A DNA stretch of 64,000 nucleotides, from the NCBI GenBank assembly GCA_006176705.1, contig QRFJ01000367.1:588869-652868 (forward strand), given 5' to 3'. The notes beneath the pieces were generated by a model, which searched no databases, was not told the origin of the DNA, and saw only the letters and a list, made by a program, of their open reading frames with translations. The position numbers and the translations under genes were made by a program. Of this stretch, positions 55,031-64,000 are shown piece by piece. Origin of the DNA: Cocos nucifera (lineage: Eukaryota; Streptophyta; Magnoliopsida; Arecales; Arecaceae). The number at the start of each line of letters is the position of its first letter. Positions within the stretch are counted from its first letter, which is position 1.

Positions 55031-55284
55031 ACTCCATCTACAAAAGGGACCCTCCAGATATATTTTCTCTAAACTCTCTTTTCCTTCTCAAAACTTTGCT
55101 GAATTATTTTCCGAGCACTCCATTCCTGTAGGTCAGAAGAGCTGACTTGATCATCGGAGGATCCTGTCGGAGCCACCATCACCGACTTCGGATGGGACTT
55201 TATTTTGCAGGTCATCGATGGTGACCTCTTTTTCATCAACTCTAGTTCGATCCGGCATCAATCAAATTCTGTACCAATAATATC

Positions 55285-58837
<3,553 letters not shown>

Positions 58838-59152
58838 TTAACCTACTCGGATTCTCTTCTTAGGGGAGCCGGCGAGAGCAAGGAAGACTGAGGTGAGGTC
58901 ACAAGGCACAGGGTAGAAACCTCGCGATGGAGGCCCCGATTTCCTCTTCGCCGGCCCGGGCTTTTTCGGTGCCGGCGGGCAAACAAGCACTGGCTTGAGC
59001 TTGTGCTCTTCTGCCTTCGGTGTCGCGCACTCCTCCTCCTCCTCCACGCCATTGCTGGCTTCCGGAGGACCTGCGGCGGGCTCGGCTCGGACCGCCGTTG
59101 TCCTTATGGCAGCAAGTGAAGGTAATTCCCCTGAGATGATCTCGGAAGCCAT
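58838..59152 (-). CDS. SIAMESE-RELATED (SMR) type cyclin-dependent kinase inhibitor
   Basis: A single-exon 104-residue protein in a GC-rich island. In order it has a short hydrophobic N-terminus, an Ala/Pro segment, an acidic run EEEEE (37-41), ECATP (41-45), EHKLKP (49-54), CPPAPKKP (58-65), GFYPVPCDLTSVF (78-90), and a basic end PKKRIRVG that looks like a nuclear localisation signal. The C-x-TP..EHK.....CPPAP.KP order is the signature of plant SIM/SMR inhibitors, which bind CDK-cyclin complexes and promote the switch from mitosis to endoreduplication. Length and lack of introns fit the family. The frame is open upstream to Met at 59311; I chose Met at 59152 because it gives the normal SMR length and the upstream residues resemble no SMR. 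The subgroup is closest in layout to SMR6-like proteins, by eye only. Confidence 0.88.
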   Translation of the reverse strand: MASEIISGELPSLAAIRTTAVRAEPAAGPPEASNGVEEEEECATPKAEEHKLKPVLVCPPAPKKPGPAKRKSGPPSRGFYPVPCDLTSVFLALAGSPKKRIRVG

Positions 59153-60130
59153 GAAGACTAGAATTGGCCTCAAGGCCACGCTGACTGTCCCGATCGAGTA
59201 AATGAATTCAACGAAGTGTAGGCCACAAAGACCTCCAGAGAGGAAGGAGAAAGCTTGCAAAGGGTTGGAATGGTTGTGATGGTGGATCTTTGAGAGAAGA
59301 GAGGAACACAACTATGGAGGGCGGTAGCGCCAAAGGAGTTAAATAGTGATGGAGGAAAGCAAGGAAGGGAGTGCGAACGATTGTATGAGGAATGAGGGGA
59401 GGAAGGTCCAAAAGGGTACGACTTAAAAGGTAAGAAAGGCAGAGAATAGTTAAATAAGAGCCAAGGCTGCCTTATCTCTTGCCTTAGCTGTTCATGCGGG
59501 GAACGCACCGGATTCCCTTGGAGGCCCATGGCGTAGGAGAAATTATATCCATCCTGCATGCACCCTACGACCAAATACACTACCAAATTACAAGCACTTG
59601 ATGAATGAAGTTTATGTAAAATAAGCGCGCACAAATACACCATGCACATGCACGCAATGTAGGATATAATTTCTCGAGTTTTTAATCATCCATTTGTCTA
59701 TTGGACAACCATGATTGGTTTAGGTGGTGATGATAGGGTCCATTGTGATTACTATAATAAATTCTATTTGGATGGAATCAATAATTTTATAGAAAATGGA
59801 AATACCAAGGGGTATATTTGTCTTTTCATCAGCGCAAACTTGTGGTCAATCATTAATGCCTCGATTAAGCCTCGACCCCGATTATGATATCAAAAAGAAG
59901 GATTTTCGATGGTAGAACTAGAAAAAGGACTGCTTTACCCAATAATATTGTCCATAGAACAGCCCCTCAATTTTCGATGAACTACGAAAATGCCACTCCC
60001 TTTCGGTAGCCTCATGTTCCATGTCCAGATCTCCCGCCGGGGTGGTAGGCAAAAGCTGCTTGGGCCACATGGCGTTTGTTGGATTGGAAGGTGTTAGGCT
60101 TTCCATTCAGGTTTAGTTTAATTAATACAC
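59153..60130. other. Upstream region of the SMR gene
   Basis: This should contain the 5' leader and promoter of the minus-strand SMR gene. No canonical TATAAA is visible; CACTATTTAACT at about 59338-59349 on the minus strand is a weak candidate. The minus-strand frame 59170-59649 overlaps this leader and has no recognisable domain. Confidence 0.4.
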
Positions 60131-62200
60131 CATTTCTTTAATCCATTAAAGGGTGGAGGAAAAAAAAAAAGGAAGAAAACATGGTAATAATTAATGCCCA
60201 TATATGCAGTATGATTGCCATGTGATGCTCTAACAGGTGCCAATGGCCATTTGCTTTCCTCTAGCAAGGATTCAATCTTCTAAGGTACATTAATTGATGT
60301 CAATTTGATTCGATCTTCTGACCATGTTAGCCTAAGAGTGCAACCCATCAATGTTGAAGGCTGCTTGCATGCAGGAGGCCAGATCATAAATTGCATGACC
60401 ACATGATAAAGATTCCATGTTACTAGCTTTCTCTATCCCTTGCATCACTGTTCTTACCAAAAGAGTTGCTTGGATGAGCTCTGCCATGTGCTACAACTAT
60501 TCATTGGCCTAACAAATGAGGATGTTCCAGTGGAGAGACAGAGGTAGTAGTCCTTAGCAGCTCAATTAATCGGCTGGACGGTCAGTGTTATCAGAGAATC
60601 TCTGCAGTAGAAATTTCATTATGGTGGTTTTGTTGGGGGACAGGAGCAGTCTTTATGTTAGATAGGTTGTTGGCAATCGGGATAGCCATCAAAAATTTTT
60701 CAAACTCTTTTGATGGTAAATGTGGCATCTCCCAAAAAGAAGATATGTTGGGTAGGTGGTGAGTATGTTGGGGCCTAGCTAGTCCTGTCATGCTTGGTGA
60801 ATCATTCAACTAAGAAAGCTTCCTTCATGGGAGAAGCGTTTGTATGCATCTTCTTTATTTAGAGGTGTCTAAGTATGGTCATTTTCCAGTTGTGATGATC
60901 AACACCAAGCACAAGACAACACAATCAACAATACCAGTGCAGTACTGGCATGATCAAAACTTTTTAGTGATGTCAATTTGGTTTCTTCAACATAAATTGT
61001 AAATCTTTTCTGTGTTTACTTTCTTGACTAATTTTATTTGGAATTAATATTTTCTACCATAGGGGAATTAATAAGACGTTCTGAGGAATGCCACTACACT
61101 TGGTTCGATCGGGAAGGTGGGTATAGCAATTATATGAGCTAAGGAAGGTTGCTTTAGTAAAAACAACTGCAACATTAAAAAAATAAAATATCTGGAGACG
61201 GTGAGAGGAATCATTAGAGGAGTACATGGCAAGAAAAAGAAGCAAGTGGAGGATATCAGAGCAGCGATGGGAGACTTTAAAAAGAAATAAATAAAAGTCT
61301 TCGGATCCGTGTGAGATCACAAGGAACGGTGGTGCTGGTGGGAACGGCGTTTTGGATTTTATTATTTCCTTCATGTGCAAAGCTTTTGGTCAGAAAACGA
61401 ACAAGGCGTGGACTACAGGAAAGAAGGAAGAAAGTCCCTTTTTTTTTTTTTTTTTTTTAATAATTTGCAGTCTTGGATCTTTGTGCGTAAACCTAAGATG
61501 GCAGGAGTGATAAGATGAAGCCCCTTCGCAGCCGTCACCATGCACATGGAATGAAGGGAAGGAAAAATTGAAGGAAAGATTCTCGACCTAGACTCTCAAA
61601 AACACAAAGACATTTATTCCCATCACTCCATTAACCGTAATTAATTTATTTTCTAAAATAAATAATAATAAACATACCTAGATCTAGAAAATATGTTCAC
61701 AACCTTGTCCTCCCATGCATCAGGGGATTTTTTTTTTTTTTTTTTGGAGTATTGTAGAGGTGTTGGTGTGGGTGTCACCGTGGTGTGTTTATTGGGCATA
61801 TTCCCTTGTTTTCAAGGTAGTGCAAATTAATTAGGTTTTTTAAGCGGTGGAAACTTATATTAGTTTAGTTTTTTTTTCCTCTTGCAGCTTGAGAATTTGA
61901 TGTATGGGCGAGCTGAAGGCCTACCCGGCGAGTGTTCGAGAATATTGCAGGAACTCCTTCAATTCAGGTAGTCATGGTCATTCAGGGTATCGTACAAATT
62001 ACCATCGCTTGACTTCATTTCGTCTGGAGCCAAAAACTCGACGTTCCAAAGTCACCTACCTACCTATATATAAATATATATAAAATAAGACTTTATAATT
62101 TTTTTTTTTTTCCATCTATGCTGTACATCATATTGTATAGTACACCGCATGCCCCATCCATCACGTAGATACACGCTTATTGCACAAGGCCGCATATAGC
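60131..62200. other. Intergenic, no supported gene
   Basis: A runs at about 60160 and T runs at about 61440, 61732 and 62100. The minus-strand frames 60591-60809 and 61054-61380 are open but lack any recognisable domain and any codon or composition signal. Confidence 0.45.
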
Positions 62201-62202
62201 CA

Positions 62203-62218
62203 TCCATCACGTGATGGA
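62203..62218. other. 16-bp perfect palindrome with a G-box
   Basis: TCCATCACGTGATGGA is its own complement and is centred on CACGTG, the G-box bound by plant bHLH and bZIP factors. A related half, CCATCCATCACGTAGAT, lies about 45 bp to the left (about 62155). Whether it is a regulatory site is unknown; no gene start is recognised nearby. Confidence 0.5.
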
Positions 62219-63606
62219 CGGTGTGGTATGCATGGTGCATAGCAGAGAACCCATGCTCTTCTTTTATATCATAAACAAATATGTTTGTTTTTCATCTCTA
62301 AAGAATTTTTTTTTTTTATATATAAGTAGACAGCCACACCATTCTGATGTGAGAGTAGCACATGAAATCAAGATACAAAAAATCTCATAAAATCGGTGAG
62401 CAAGCATCATCCTGTCTATAGATCAGATCTTTGGAATGCTCCGCGATATAAGAAGCAATCCAATCTACTGTACTGTTCATCTTTCGGTAAATATGTCAAT
62501 TCAATACTGTAGTAAAGTGATGCATAGAAGTATCGATATTGTGGAGGAGTAGATGTGCATGGCAAGATAGATGTCATGAGTGTTGGGGACTAATCGCGCA
62601 TTCTAGATAGGGTTCAATAGAAACGTAGCTAGAAGGTCCAGTGCTGTTGAACATATACGAAGTGCTGATGGGTCTCTCGAATCGTTGAGTGACGACCACA
62701 GATCTAATGACATGATCTAGACGGAGATGGTACAGTAACAAATATGCAGACATGCAACAAGGAAATGAAAGAGAGACACGTCCACTTGGATTTTTCCTTT
62801 GATCTACCAGTTAAGGCCCTAAGATTTCCTGCGTCCCTGCAACGATGCACACATATAACCAACCCTACAAGTTATTGCCGAAGCTAGATGGATGTAGGGT
62901 AACTAGGCGACACGTGAAAAGAGTGTGGGACGCATAGAAGGGGGGGTAAGTCTGGTGGCATGTCAACGATCACATATGATGAATAAAAAATATACAGATC
63001 GATAGTTCGCTTGGAGTAGATAAATGTGTATCCCTTGCCAATCCGAAGAAGAGTAAGGGGAGATGATTGATTCCTTTGTCTTCTTTTCGGGTGCTCTCTC
63101 ATGACGTGAAAGAAAGTAGCCAGGGATAAGGAGTGAGGCAGCCCCCTGGCGATGGAATCCAGCGTCTAGCGGAATATTTGCATTGGATTCTCTTCCATGC
63201 CGCCGTGGTGCTCGATCATAGGGCTAAGTTAATCTCTTATTTAAATTAATCTTTTCGACTCCAAAAAGCAGTAGTCATATTAATATTCTACTGCTAAGAT
63301 GAGCATTGCAGTAGCACTATCAATATTCTACTTGTAAGATAAGCCTTCACTAATGGATGTTTCTTCAATTTAATAATACTGACACGTGCTCGGTGTACAC
63401 ATCCAATTAATTACTTGCTATCAAATAGTTCATTATATTCATCCATGGGTTGGTTTAGAAATAAAGAGATCCAAACCATGTAATTTTTCATAAATAAATA
63501 GTTTAAAAATAGTAAATCATATCTAATAGTTTAGATTATGTCCTCACTATCCAATATAATCTAGATTAAATCTGATTAGAGATCCATTCAAATATAGCCA
63601 AGTCCT
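62219..63606. other. Intergenic, no supported gene
   Basis: More balanced composition at 62600-63240 but no frame with a recognisable domain. The minus frame 62884-63102 is unconvincing. A T run lies at 62308-62317. Confidence 0.45.
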
Positions 63607-63617
63607 ACACACACACA

Positions 63618-63659
<42 letters not shown>

Positions 63660-63660
63660 G
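63607..63660. repeat. Compound microsatellite (AC)n(CT)n(TA)n
   Basis: Consecutive runs of AC, CT and TA dinucleotides without interruption. Confidence 0.95.
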
Positions 63661-63691
63661 AAAGAGAGAATCTTGGATGCTTATGCGGAGA

Positions 63692-63727
63692 TAGACTGGG
63701 CTTCGTTCAATTGGATCCCAGTCTATA
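63692..63727. repeat. Short hairpin, 10-bp stem
   Basis: ATAGACTGGG (63692-63701) pairs with CCCAGTCTAT (63718-63727) across a 16-base loop. It lies just inside the compound microsatellite, so it may be part of a small element with the foldback to its right. Confidence 0.6.
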
Positions 63728-63847
63728 TCCGATCGGATCTCCGACCGTTCGATTAATATGCATCTTCAAAAATAAATGCATGAAAAGACGTACATCTTTA
63801 AAAAAAAGCACGCTTCTCCACTTTAAAAAAAATTTAGAAAAAAATAA

Positions 63848-63989
63848 GTTTGCTGAAAAAAATTTATAAAAAAAAATGCCTACTAGAAAAAAAAAGGCAC
63901 CTACAGCCGTCCTTCCTTTTCTTTTTTCTTTACAGATTTTTTTTCAGCAGGCCCGTAGGCCTATTTTTTTATAGGTTTTTTTAGCAAGC
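63848..63989. repeat. Foldback structure at the window edge
   Basis: 63848-63883 (GTTTGCTGAAAAAAATTTAT to GCCTAC) is the imperfect inverse of 63955-63989 (GTAGGC to TTTTTTAGCAAGC). The loop is about 70 bp. The window ends 11 bases later, so the full element, perhaps a MITE, cannot be delimited. Confidence 0.55.
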
Positions 63990-64000
63990 CTTTAGGCTTG

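Larger units (their letters stand above)
43980..55279 (+). mobile_element. Ty3/gypsy-type tandem element: LTR-internal-LTR-internal-LTR, pol-less
   Basis: Three LTRs (43980-45486, 48883-50391, 53655-55279) each begin TGTTGG and two end ACCAACA (the last ACCAATA). Two internal regions separate them. Only the outer boundaries carry a target duplication (ATATT 43975-43979, ATATC 55280-55284, one mismatch), so the whole array is one insertion that later became tandem. The sequence after LTR1 (ATTGGCGCTAGAGG) and the purine tracts before LTR2 and LTR3 mark plus-strand orientation. Each internal region has gag and a short integrase tail but no protease, RT, RNase H or integrase core, so the family is non-autonomous or the copy was deleted before duplication. 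Confidence 0.9.
53655..55279 (+). repeat. Gypsy LTR 3
   Basis: 1625 bp, TGTTGGGGATAAA to ACCAATA. It is longer than LTR1 and LTR2 because it has four rather than three hairpin units and probably one more 45-bp unit. Followed by ATATC, the right target duplication. Confidence 0.9.

Noticed and set aside
59153..59311. Upstream in-frame Met of the SMR frame (start at 59311)
   Set aside because: The extra 53 residues are Cys/His/Ser-rich and do not resemble SMR N-termini; Met at 59152 gives the normal family length.
61100..61112. GGTTCGATC word resembling a tRNA T-loop
   Set aside because: No acceptor stem, D-arm or anticodon arm can be placed around it. No tRNA gene was found in the window.
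61054..61380. 108-codon minus-strand frame
   Set aside because: No domain similarity recognised and composition is not gene-like compared with the SMR and HIPP exons.

Overview
This is plant nuclear DNA. It is AT-rich with small GC-rich gene islands, has plant-type introns (GT..AG), and is dominated by LTR retrotransposons, a CACTA transposon, LINE remnants, a MITE and microsatellites. Repeat content and protein style suggest a monocot, perhaps a palm such as oil palm. That is inference; nothing here proves the species.

Only two genes look intact. At 22.9-23.5 kb (+) is a three-exon gene for a 118-residue heavy-metal-associated isoprenylated protein (HIPP), with a CxxC metal site and a C-terminal CTIL prenylation box. 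At 58.8-59.15 kb (-) is a single-exon 104-residue SIAMESE-RELATED (SMR) type cyclin-dependent kinase inhibitor. The two genes are unrelated and about 35 kb apart.

Layout. (1) 0.4-8.05 kb: a 947-bp tandem duplication of old flank plus partial copia LTR. Its left copy is split by a 5.7-kb CACTA element (824-6549, target duplication GAT) that carries the first coding exon of a group-I bZIP factor. (2) 7.4-18.8 kb: a minus-strand Ty1/copia element (O) whose RT is broken by a second minus-strand copia element (P) that has lost its 5' LTR. (3) 18.8-22.9 kb: old diverged repeats and a 219-bp Mutator-like MITE with a perfect 9-bp target duplication. (4) 22.9-26.7 kb: the HIPP gene, then two LINE remnants. 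(5) 26.7-43.5 kb: a three-level nest. A plus-strand copia element (N) contains a minus-strand SIRE-like copia element (M) in its protease region and a solo LTR of the P family in its 3' LTR. Target duplications are recognisable at every level. (6) 44.0-55.3 kb: a Ty3/gypsy-type LTR-internal-LTR-internal-LTR tandem with one target duplication around the whole. Both internal regions keep gag and a short integrase tail but no protease, RT, RNase H or integrase core, and are filled with minisatellites. (7) 55.3-64 kb: unique-looking sequence with the SMR gene, a long (TA)n array, a G-box palindrome, and a foldback structure at the window edge.

No novel multi-gene system was found. The most interesting material is the transduplicated bZIP exon, the readable insertion order, and the pol-less gypsy tandem with hairpin-rich minisatellites. 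All retroelement reading frames are broken, so these copies are defective.
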